A stretch of 64,000 nt of DNA from Ctena decussata. Taxonomy: Eukaryota > Mollusca > Bivalvia > Lucinida > Lucinidae. The DNA is taken from contig OZ022499.1 in NCBI GenBank assembly GCA_963989385.1, positions 76,384,203-76,448,202 of the forward strand, in the 5' to 3' direction. Positions 54,359 through 63,109 of the stretch are shown here, piece after piece (positions within the stretch are counted from its first letter, which is position 1; every line of letters starts with the position of its first letter). Below the pieces are notes generated by a model, which saw only the letters and a list, made by a program, of their open reading frames with translations, had not been told where the DNA came from and searched no databases. The position numbers and the translations under genes were made by a program.

Positions 54359-57300
54359 TTAAAACTTCTCAAACCGATGTGATCCTAGGCCACCATCTGA
54401 ACAAATGTTGGTTTTAAGGGTCTGGACAGAAGGTCTTATCTCCTTATCATCATTCGGATCCATAAGAGGATAAGACTCTTCCTGAGACGTGTTCTGAACT
54501 TCCAGCAAATGAGAGGGACCTAGCAGCCAAGGATGATTTTGCATATTGGCAACTGGAACGGATCTGGTCCCCGAGTCAGCTGGATTCTTTTCGGTGGGGA
54601 CGTATGACCACTGACTTGGACTTGTAGACTTTCTTATTCGGTGGACTCTATTAGCAACATACACATAGAACCGTTTTGATGCATTGTTGATGTATCCAAG
54701 CACAACCTTGCTATCGGTATAGAAATGCATCGAGGTTATGGGTATACCCAAATGTTCTTCGATGACTTCTGCTATCTCGACAGCTAAGACTGCACCGCAA
54801 AGCTCGAGCCTAGGAATTGTGTGGCCATGGACAGGCGCAACCTTTGCCTTTCCAAGAACAAATCCCAGTTGACTTGAGCCATTTTCATTTGCCATTTTTA
54901 GGTAAGCAACGGCGGCAATAGCCTTCTCTGACGCGTCTGAGAATATGTGGATCTCTTTGTCAAAGGCTTGGCAAAAGGAAAACGAAGAAAAGGTACGCGG
55001 GACGTGCAACTCCTGAAGGCCTTGCAGCGAGTCTCTCCAGGACTCCCACTCAGGCAAACGCTCCTTGGGGAGAGGTTCATCCCAGTCAGTTATCGTTGAA
55101 AGAAATTCCCTGAGGAAGAGTTTACCTTGAATTGTTATCGGGGCGACAAAACCCATTGGGTCAAATAGGCTATTTACTACAGACAGAACACCCCTTCTAG
55201 TGAAGGGCTTTGCATCTGTAGGGGACTGAAAAGAAAAGCAATCCGATTTCAGATCCCAATTCAGTCCTAAACTGTGTTGTAATGGCAAATTGTCATCATG
55301 AAAGTCTAAACCTTTGAGACTTTTAGAGAGCTCTTCCTGAGGGAAAGCTTTCAAGAGTTCAGCATTGTTTGAGGCTATCTTATGCAAGTGGAGGTTCCCA
55401 TTTACCAACAGAGCCTCTTTGGTTCTTCTTAACATGTCTATGGCTGTTTCAGCAGAGGGTAAAGACGAGATTCCATCGTCGACATAGAAGTCGCGTTCTA
55501 TAAAGGCTTTGACATCAGTTCCAAAGTGCTCTGCACTTTCTGCAGCGGTCCGATGAAGCCCATAGGTAGCAACTGCCGGAGATGGGCTGTTGCCAAATAC
55601 ATGCACCGTCATCCTATACTCTATGATTTCTTTATCTGGATCATTATCTTCATACCACAGGAATCTGAGAAAATTCCTGTGGTCTTCTCTGACATGGAAG
55701 CAATGGAACATCTGTTCCACGTCAGCTGTGATGGCTACAGGTTCTCTCCTGAATCTAAGGAGGACTCCTAAGAGGCTGTTCGTAAGATCTGGGCCTGAAA
55801 GCAGGACATTGTTCAGGGAGACGCCATCGAACTGGGCAGAGGAGTCAAAGACTCCACGGATCTGGCCGGGCTTTTTGGGATGATATACCCCAAATATAGG
55901 CAAATACCAACACTCTTCTGCTTTACCAAGAGGGGGAGCCACTTCAGCATGTCCGGAGTCCAGAATCTTTTTCATAAAGGCAACAAAATGATCTTTCTTT
56001 TCAGGATCTCTCTGCAGGCTGATATGCAAGGATCTGGCTCTCTTCAATGCCATGGGTCTGTTGTTTGGGAGCTTTGGTCGAGGCGAGCGAAAAGGCAAAG
56101 GCGCCACCCAATTGCCGGAGGGACCTTTCTTGAACTCTTTATCCATGAGTTTGAAGAATTCTGTATCTTCTACTGATAAACCAGGTTTATCATCTGCTTT
56201 GGTCCTGTTAAAAACCGTATCACCAATCCTGTCTTTTCCAGGTTCATTCTTCTGCACGATAAATTCGCTGTTGCATGGCTTGAAGATAGACTCCCGACCG
56301 TCCCCGAGGATGTAGGTTTTCTTGACGTTCACTGTGTCAGGTCTGTGCACTTTTCCAAGACAGGTTTCTCCAATGATGACCCAACCGAGACTGAGTTTTT
56401 GAGCGTATGGAGAGTTCCTAGGGCCAATACGTTGGTCATGGACATGGTGGGCCTCGATGAGATCCCTTCCAATTAAAAGCAGTATGTTCGACTCAGGGTC
56501 GAGAGGCGGTATGCAACTAGCGATGTCATTTAAGTGGGAATGGTATCTTGCCACTTCAGGTGTAGGGATTTCTTCTCTTATATCTGGCATTAGGTCACAC
56601 TCAATCAAGTTTGGGAGAGAAAGCTGGGTGTGTCCATCAAAGGACTCAATAGTGAAACCGCTTACACTTCTACCAGAGACCGTAAGGTTTCCAGCACATG
56701 AAGAAATTGTGTATTCCATCTCCTGATGCTCTATGGTAAACAGAGAGAAGAAGCTTGACTTGGCCAGGGAACGGTTACTTTGATCATCAATCATGGCGTA
56801 CATACGTTTTCCTTCCTCGGGACGACCATCTGGGTACACCGTCACAAGTAAGGTTTTGGCGCATGACTTTCCACCGAAGGCTTGATGGCATATCTGCGTG
56901 CACTTTGTTGCTACTGATACAGTTGGAGCTCCTGAAGTTGCGGCATGCTCCCCGCCATGACTTGCTGCAGGAAAAGAAGGGGAAGACTTCTTGTCTGTGG
57001 CATGATCGCTGTGCATTGCTGAGGCATGTGTATGACTTCCGCATTCCCCGCACTGTACTTCAACGTTACATGCACCCCTACGGTGTTTCGTTGTTTCACA
57101 ACATTTGAAACAAATGTTTTTCTCTTTTAGGAACTTCCTCCTGTCCTCTAGGGTTTTACTCCTAAAACCTCTGCACTTATTCAATGTATGTCCAGTCTTG
57201 TGTATAGGACACACCTTGTCCGGTTCTAATGCTGAGCTGCTAGATGAGAGTTCAGTCTTCCTAGCTGAAACTACGGCGGCCATACCGGGACCCTTAGGGG

Positions 57301-59047
57301 GTGGTTTCTCCCTACTGAGCCGGGAACAGGAGTTCTCATAAGTCAGACCAGGGTCATTCTTTATCCTGCTCATGTCACGGACGAATTCAGCAAAGACAGA
57401 AAATGGGGGGAAGGCAACATCATTCTGCCGTTTATAATAGACTGCCTTCGTAGTCCACTTCTCTTGTAATTGGTATGGGAGTTTACTCACGATGGGTATC
57501 ACACCAGAAGAGGAGTCAAAGTAAGCAAGAAGAGCTTGATATTTCTTATTTTCCTTTGCTGCCTCTACCTCAGCTAGAATGTCTGATAATTCGTATAATT
57601 TTTTGTTGTCTTTATTGGTTAGTTTAGGGAAGTTTGCCAATTTGTGCATTAAAGCCGACTCGACCATCTCAGGACAGCCGTAACGCTCCTCCATGCGGTC
57701 CCATATCCTTCCAAGACCACGGGCTGGATTATTGGGGTTCGAAGCTCTGATGCTTAGTGCATTGCGAGACGACTCGGGTCCTAACCACTTCACCAGGAGA
57801 TCGAGCTCCTCAAAGGGTGTTACATTTAACTCTTTCATTATGCTCTGAAAGCTGGCCTTCCATACGGCGTATGTCTCGGGCTTATCATTAAAGTTGGACA
57901 AACGTGAGAGCAAAAGATCTTTTTTCAAAAGAAAACGAGTAAACTCTGAAGTTACAGCTTCAGGTTGAGAGACCTGATTTGAGGCACAAACTTGATTAAC
58001 ATGGTCCTGAGGTGCAGGCTTGTAGCCTGTTGAAGTGTCAGCATTTTGAGTGTGGTTTGGGTAGAATGAGGGAGCACAGACATTCAGTGTGCTAGGTTTG
58101 ACATCGGGCATTGGAGCAGGCACTGAGGCCACGGGAGGTGCATGCTCTGTTTTTATGTGGGCACCATGGCCTTCCATGCTGAAAGGCGGAATAGGATCAA
58201 GTTTCATATCTTGAAGATAATTTGCCTGCTGAAGGACATACTTGTTAGTTCTTTCAGAGGGACTTACAGACCCCAAATCATCAAGGAAAGACATTTTGTC
58301 TTGCTCCATCAGAACATTAGCTTCAGCTTCAGCAGAAGCTGCTGCTCGCTGTTTAGAAATGAGATCAAGATCCGCATCGAGTTCTGCATTTTTACGCTTA
58401 GTGTACGCGCTCTGTAACGTCTCTTGCTCATCAAGAGCTGCCTGGTGTTTGCGAATTTCGGCTTCCTTTTCCGCGAAATGAATTTCGGCGCGCGCGGCTT
58501 CGGCTTTGGCTTTCTTTAACGCAATTACAGAGCTTGTCTTGCTTTGTTTTGTAGAACTTGAATAATGAGAAAGTGTCTCTATAACTTGTTGTTTGAGATC
58601 CTGAATTTCAGACACAGCTTTTTCAAAAATTTCAATATGCTCTTGAGTAGTTTGCACGTGCCTTTCCATGTCCTGAATACTCTCAGGCGAGTTGGTACTT
58701 TTGAAAAAGGCCAGAAGATCGGTTTGCGTTTGCCGATATTTGTCATAGTCGTTTTTGAGATCCTTGTCAATTTGACGCAACAATTTCATGTTACCCACGC
58801 AACTTCCTATACGAGATATTGTCTCAAGGACTGCGTCCCACGCTTTTGCCAGACGCAACCAGTACTCACCTCGATTTGATTTGTATAATTCTAACCCCTT
58901 CTCGGTGAGCGTTCTGACTCTCTTTTCAGGGTCTATTGCCTCAAGTGGGTGGGGTAAGTCTTGGGAATCAGCTTGTACCTGAGGTTTAGTTTCGCTTGCA
59001 ACCGAAGGCTTTGGTGCAGGGGAAGGGTCTAATTCATTATCAGACAT
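54359..59047 (-). CDS. BEL/Pao gag-pol polyprotein (truncated by a stop)
   Basis: 1562 codons from the ATG at 59047. Gag: a Lys/Glu-rich coiled-coil region (about 20-260) and a capsid-like domain of the DUF1759 type (about 365-560). Zinc knuckles run from Cys646 to about 680. The aspartic protease region has MIDDQSN (Asp754/755), where the canonical DSG/DTG is replaced by DDQS, a variant I believe is seen in related elements. RT follows with FYVDDGI (Tyr1188, Asp1190, Asp1191). A Pao-type RNase H has FSDAS (Asp1371), ELCGA, TDSKVVL and NPADSGTR. It ends at TAA just after HRFEKF, inside the linker domain between RNase H and integrase. The product would lack integrase. Transcription would start in the 59578-60306 LTR. 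Confidence 0.93.
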   Translation of the reverse strand: MSDNELDPSPAPKPSVASETKPQVQADSQDLPHPLEAIDPEKRVRTLTEKGLELYKSNRGEYWLRLAKAWDAVLETISRIGSCVGNMKLLRQIDKDLKNDYDKYRQTQTDLLAFFKSTNSPESIQDMERHVQTTQEHIEIFEKAVSEIQDLKQQVIETLSHYSSSTKQSKTSSVIALKKAKAEAARAEIHFAEKEAEIRKHQAALDEQETLQSAYTKRKNAELDADLDLISKQRAAASAEAEANVLMEQDKMSFLDDLGSVSPSERTNKYVLQQANYLQDMKLDPIPPFSMEGHGAHIKTEHAPPVASVPAPMPDVKPSTLNVCAPSFYPNHTQNADTSTGYKPAPQDHVNQVCASNQVSQPEAVTSEFTRFLLKKDLLLSRLSNFNDKPETYAVWKASFQSIMKELNVTPFEELDLLVKWLGPESSRNALSIRASNPNNPARGLGRIWDRMEERYGCPEMVESALMHKLANFPKLTNKDNKKLYELSDILAEVEAAKENKKYQALLAYFDSSSGVIPIVSKLPYQLQEKWTTKAVYYKRQNDVAFPPFSVFAEFVRDMSRIKNDPGLTYENSCSRLSREKPPPKGPGMAAVVSARKTELSSSSSALEPDKVCPIHKTGHTLNKCRGFRSKTLEDRRKFLKEKNICFKCCETTKHRRGACNVEVQCGECGSHTHASAMHSDHATDKKSSPSFPAASHGGEHAATSGAPTVSVATKCTQICHQAFGGKSCAKTLLVTVYPDGRPEEGKRMYAMIDDQSNRSLAKSSFFSLFTIEHQEMEYTISSCAGNLTVSGRSVSGFTIESFDGHTQLSLPNLIECDLMPDIREEIPTPEVARYHSHLNDIASCIPPLDPESNILLLIGRDLIEAHHVHDQRIGPRNSPYAQKLSLGWVIIGETCLGKVHRPDTVNVKKTYILGDGRESIFKPCNSEFIVQKNEPGKDRIGDTVFNRTKADDKPGLSVEDTEFFKLMDKEFKKGPSGNWVAPLPFRSPRPKLPNNRPMALKRARSLHISLQRDPEKKDHFVAFMKKILDSGHAEVAPPLGKAEECWYLPIFGVYHPKKPGQIRGVFDSSAQFDGVSLNNVLLSGPDLTNSLLGVLLRFRREPVAITADVEQMFHCFHVREDHRNFLRFLWYEDNDPDKEIIEYRMTVHVFGNSPSPAVATYGLHRTAAESAEHFGTDVKAFIERDFYVDDGISSLPSAETAIDMLRRTKEALLVNGNLHLHKIASNNAELLKAFPQEELSKSLKGLDFHDDNLPLQHSLGLNWDLKSDCFSFQSPTDAKPFTRRGVLSVVNSLFDPMGFVAPITIQGKLFLREFLSTITDWDEPLPKERLPEWESWRDSLQGLQELHVPRTFSSFSFCQAFDKEIHIFSDASEKAIAAVAYLKMANENGSSQLGFVLGKAKVAPVHGHTIPRLELCGAVLAVEIAEVIEEHLGIPITSMHFYTDSKVVLGYINNASKRFYVYVANRVHRIRKSTSPSQWSYVPTEKNPADSGTRSVPVANMQNHPWLLGPSHLLEVQNTSQEESYPLMDPNDDKEIRPSVQTLKTNICSDGGLGSHRFEKF

Positions 59048-59577
59048 CTTAAATTAGTTTAACATAGAACCTTTAAAATAATTTCCCCAGATAAAACTTT
59101 TACTTAAACTGATCAAAAAGAAATGATGAATAAAAAATTGACAGAAATCCACAGAATGTTACAAAATTCTGAAAATACAATATTACATGACTGAAAATGT
59201 GTTACAAATCGATAGTCAAATTCTATACATGATCGTTAACACAAATGAGTCTATTTTTATTCAAGCAGAATTCAGGCAGGTCTTCTATATAATTGTCTAT
59301 AGTTGAGTGGCTGGAGAAATACACCAGGTAACAGTCTCGTAGTCTGTTTATAATAATACACTGGATAAAATATTGTTTCCCATCACGATTACACAAGACA
59401 ATCTAAGTAATTCAGTACACGTTATCTGACAAATGTCCCAAATGACCCCTTTCCTTGCCAGATTGTCGACAAACACTGAGAGTTTTCGAAATGCCGTAGG
59501 CGATGACCAAGGTCTGTATCTCTGTATAATACAGTGTCGGTGCCCGTGGAACTTTAGCCGTAAGGATGTCCTTTTAC

Positions 59578-60306
59578 TGTACTGCCTCAACTGTGGCTGA
59601 CACAATCTTACAGTCAGGTAAACCGCTACTGAGTGGGAAAAAGACACTAAACAAGACTAGTTGTTTCTATAGCTTTATCTTTCTGTTGTACTCAGTCTAA
59701 TGTGGTAAAAGGCTGAAAAAATAGTATAAAAAATATCCTTACAAACTTGTCAGGAGAAAAACTTGAAAATGCACTGAAAACCAAAGTAAAGGAACACTGC
59801 ATACAATGGCTTTAAATTTTAGGCTTTTAAAAGTATTTTAAATTGATGAATATGCTTATTGTCAGGATGTCAGCTCATAAACTAATTGCAATAATCTGTA
59901 CACTCATATGAATAACTTACAAGAGCACCAGCAGATGAAATATACTGTACACGACTTTGAATTACGAAATTAGGTTCACTCTAAAAATGTCCGAAATTAC
60001 TCGTATAAAAACAAACAAAAAATGTAAGTGCTTATCATTGATTATACACAATGACAGGTTTCTAGAACATACAATAAGACTTGATCTATTAACTTACACA
60101 GTGGGGGCTCATCAACTCTCATAAAATACGGTGAAAACCGTAAAAATTGATCGAAAGAAAAGGCGCAAAACTGCGCTAGCTTTAGGCGGAAACAAGGTGA
60201 GCCGAGATACCGAAAAAAGAGGGGAGCAGATCCGAAAGACATAATCGCACCGCAACGGACGATTTAAATCCCAATTTTGGAAACACTTCGCGCGCGAGTC
60301 AGAACA
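59578..60306 (-). repeat. BEL/Pao 5' LTR
   Basis: Identical in length and appearance to 52004-52732. It should hold the promoter for the minus-strand transcript; no TATA box could be assigned with confidence. Confidence 0.95.
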
Positions 60307-60953
60307 TTCACATAAATGTTAAGTATAACAATATCTTGAATAAATTACCGTTTCAGCACTGCAGGTCCAAGGTCAAGGTCGCAGTTGCTATTTTTAGAAA
60401 AAACTTTATCATTCCTCTACTCCTCTATTCATTGACAATTTTTATGTAACTTCAATCAAATGTTTAGTGTGACAATATCTTGGACAGGGTAAAGGTCAAG
60501 GTCACATTTGCTATTTTTAGAAAACAAGTTGTCATCCCTCTGGAATAATTTTGGCATAACTTGACTCAAATATTTAGCTTGACAATATCTGGGACAAATT
60601 TACGTTTCAGCATTATAGGTCCAAGGTCAAGGTCACAGATGCTATTATAGGTACATGTAAATCGTTGTCATTGTTCTAGCGCCTTTATATTTATTAACTG
60701 ATTTTGATAGAACTTCACACAAATAATAAGTATGACTTAACATATGACTTATATCTTGGACAAGTCAACCTTTCAGGGTTGTAGTTCCAAGGTCAAGGTC
60801 ACAGTTGCTATTTTAAAGAAAAACTCAGTCATCCCTCTAGCACCTTTATTTATTGACAGATTTTGATGTAACTTCACACAAATATGTTTTAACACATTAC
60901 TCATCTAGTGAGGCATATGGCGGGGGCATTCATCACCTTTAGTGATTGTCTAG

Positions 60954-61301
60954 TTTCTTCCAGATTTGGATTCTTTCTCCAAATTCACTTACTAGAGAGC
61001 TCAAAATTAGGTTTGTAGGGCTTGTACTTTAGAAGTTATTCACACATTTTGAAAGTTTAATGTATCATATGCTATATATTTATGTATATGGCGGCTGTTT
61101 GAGCTATTACTTCTTTATAGCAGTCAAGCATACTATCTTAGTCTGAATGTTAGATAATCATGCATCTGTTAAACAGATACTGTCAATCAGAAGCATAAAA
61201 GAATGACAATATATTACTTATATGTGTTTTGAAGTGCACCCTTCTTAACAAGGCCCATGGGGGTCTGCGGTCGGGGGATTTGCCATCTCCTCTGATGGCT
61301 A
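60954..61301 (+). other. Right remnant of element W
   Basis: Unique sequence of W (TTTCTTCCAGATTTGG onward), an AT-rich stretch, then its inverted terminus and 3' hairpin at 61269-61301. There is no ORF. Confidence 0.7.
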
Positions 61302-61996
61302 TTTTTTCATATTAAAAAAAAAAGATTGGCGTAGAATGGGTTTGATACGTAAACGTAAGATTCCATTATATGTTTATTGCGATGACTTCCTTTACTTATT
61401 AATTTATTGTAGCTATTTTAAATTAAACACCCTTTTCACACCATACTTTGTCAACCCCATCTTAACTCAACGTTTGTGAATGTACTTATTAACAATAGAG
61501 ACTGGCTGCTTTCTGATGTAACTAATGGGTAATAACTTCATCTTTATTTGCGTGGTGGAATATTTATCATTGAAACGAAGTCTGCAGGTGTAAACTTTAT
61601 CCCCGTTTTGCAGGACGAAAACCGTCTTTTATCAATTACTTTTTGCCGTAATATATTTTTTTTCTTGCTTTCACCTCCTGGTTTAGCACTGGTATATGTT
61701 TTGACTTGTTTTACACTTCGCTTAATGCTTATCTACTTCACCCTCTCTCATCGAGCATTCCTTTTCTGTGATACTTTTAATAACTTCTGAATAATTGCTT
61801 AATATCTACTTCGTCCTCACTCATCGAGTAGTCCTTTTCTGTGATACTTTTTAATAACTCGCATTTTTTCTTTCTTTTCCTCCTCTTTCCTTCTTACCAA
61901 CCCTTTAAGTTCCTGCTTCAGATTTCTTTCTGAATTTTTCTTCATTTGATAGTTTATTCTTTTAACATTAATATTTAAAGATTTTAATTTCATATG
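61302..61996. repeat. Satellite segment 9 (most of a unit)
   Basis: TTTTTTCATATT..AGATTGG through CGTCTTTTATCAATTAC and CTCATCGAGTAGTCC to GATTTTAATTTCATAT. It ends abruptly at 61996. Confidence 0.85.
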
Positions 61997-62690
61997 TGAC
62001 CCGTCGCGCGAAAAGGGACGAGTTGGGTGTCCAGTAGCGAAAATTAGTTTTATGTCTCAGTGATTAAGCAAATCTAAGAGGATTCGGAAAATATCAAAAA
62101 GTTGGTGGTTCTTAGCCATTTTGGGTTTCAAATTGTCTGCAGAACATAGGTACCGTCATGAATCGTCACAATCGTTTTGATGACGTTGTGGTGACGTCGC
62201 AAAATAAAATCGTTTAGAACTTGTAACTGATAGATAAAGTAATTGTCTGTTTTGTGTGCCGTACTTGGAAGCTTTGTTTGCTTGATAGATATTCCGAGTC
62301 ATGCCATTTCGGGGACCACTTCCTGCAGGTATGACAAAGAGAGCAAACACTGCTTCAAAATAACCAAATAAGCATTTTGATGTATCATCAAGTGACATGA
62401 ACATATATGCCGCGACGCGACAAAACCAAGACAGTGGCATTTGCGCGACATGAAGTCTCAGATCAGCTTGGACATCCGCCCAGTCTGATCAGAAGCTTCG
62501 CTGTGCGCGTAAAGGACGGCAAAGGGTATAAGCTACCTTCATGCCGTCGGCGAAGACTCTGATCAGACTAGGCGTAAGCCCATGCTGATCTGAGTCTTCG
62601 CTGGGCGCACATGCCACTTTGTTGGCTTTGTTGTATCGCGGCTCCATTATGTAAGCATTATCAAAACAATATAAAGCAGTGCTTCATGGG
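61997..62690. other. Sequence beyond the array, possible element end
   Basis: GTGACCCGTCGCGCG follows TTTCATAT exactly where satellite should continue, so another insertion may start here with its far end outside the window. Inverted motifs (CAGTCTGATCAGA / TCTGATCAGACTAG; TGCTGATCTGAGTCTTCGC) lie at 62450-62610 and recall 20880-20930. There is no gene. Confidence 0.45.
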
Positions 62691-62724
62691 TCTGGAAGAG
62701 TGTCATTCTAATTATACACTGTAA

Positions 62725-63010
62725 GAAATTTTTACGGTAGATTCACTGGCAACCAGCTGCCGGTCCATTTCCCGTTATTTTTACAGGCGTTTGCCTGTAA
62801 GACATTTTCGGAAGTGTTTTGTTAACTGGCCGCGCTCGAAATTAACTTTGTAGTGTTGAAGGGCTATATGACAAAAACAACACCTGCATATTCTATCCTG
62901 CTGTGCGTGATGGTTTCTGCATTTTTACGGGCGCCCGTAAAAATAATGGGAAAAGTACTGGCAGCTGGTTTCCAGTTACATGTAATCTACCGTAAAATCT
63001 ACGTAACTGA
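62725..63010. mobile_element. Foldback mini-element (TACGGTAGATT arms)
   Basis: Arms of ~70 bp: TTTTTACGGTAGATT..GGCAACCAGCTGCC..CCCGTTATTTTTACAGGCG near 62730-62800 pair with CGCCCGTAAAAATAATGGG..GGCAGCTGGTT..AATCTACCGTAAAA near 62930-62995. Loss of pairing in the centre and no ORF indicate a MITE. Confidence 0.75.
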
Positions 63011-63054
63011 TGGTATTTTCCTTGTTTTTGGTCCAAAAAGATTGCAATTGCTTG

Positions 63055-63105
63055 TTAGAACGCCTCATCGCGTTCATCCGGCGATGAGGCGGTTTTAATG
63101 GGTAG
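63055..63105. repeat. Palindrome related to those in the 5467 MITE
   Basis: GAACGCCTCATCGCG..CGATGAGGCGGTTTTAA pairs with itself and resembles the AGAACYGCCTCRTCGAGGC palindromes at 6058-6240. Confidence 0.6.
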
Positions 63106-63109
63106 TAAC

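Larger units (their letters stand above)
52004..60306 (-). mobile_element. BEL/Pao LTR retrotransposon, 8.3 kb
   Basis: Two 729-bp LTRs flank a minus-strand gag-pol. TTCAC occurs on both sides (51999-52003 and 60307-60311), a 5-bp target duplication as usual for BEL/Pao. The LTRs look identical throughout, so the insertion is very recent. Domain order (gag, zinc knuckles, protease, RT, RNase H, integrase, C-terminal domain) is that of the Pao group. There is no envelope ORF. The leader between the 5' LTR and the start codon (59577-59048) is ~530 bases; no convincing tRNA primer site was identified next to the LTR. One in-frame stop splits the polyprotein. Confidence 0.95.
50809..60953 (+). 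mobile_element. Hairpin element family M, copy 2, split by BEL/Pao
   Basis: It begins ATGCCCCCGCCACGAAG after an A9-TT flank and ends ...ATCACCTTTAGTGATTGTCTAG before TTT. Both arrays seen in copy 1 (14853-16951) are present in the same order. The LTR retrotransposon interrupts it at GATGTAACTTCAC; copy 1 reads straight through there at about 16009, providing the empty site. Confidence 0.88.
49641..61301 (+). mobile_element. Hairpin element family W, host of a two-level nest
   Basis: It starts ATCCCCCGACC-GAAA-GGTTCGGGGGAT, a strong hairpin, then a CCATCCGTC / CCGTCCGTCCGTCCG tract. About six units of ~155 bp follow (GAACAGGTCATGACGATGTG, AACAAGAATGACAACTC). Its 3' end, 10 kb away after the nested M element, has CGGTCGGGGGAT (inverse of the start), the hairpin GCCATC-TCCTCT-GATGGC and TA before TTTTTT. 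Satellite then resumes with TTTTTTCATATT. Without inserts it would be about 1.5 kb. Confidence 0.82.
12994..61996. repeat. ~0.8-kb satellite array expanded to 49 kb by insertions
   Basis: Roughly six units of one repeat are recognisable by ordered landmarks: CTTGGCAAATA, ACACCATACTTTGTC, GAGACTGGCTGC, CGAAAACCGTCTTTTATCAA, TTTAGCAGTGGTATATG, CTCATCGAGTAGTCC, GTATTATCAGATTTTTTCC, TAGTTATTGTCTC, GATGATTCAATTTATC and ATACGGTTAC. The undisturbed period, measured between ACTTTGTCAACCCC at 13689 and 14489, is 800 bp. Satellite sequence totals about 5 kb; the rest is inserted elements, each followed by satellite at the phase where it stopped. I see no coding capacity in the unit. Confidence 0.85.
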
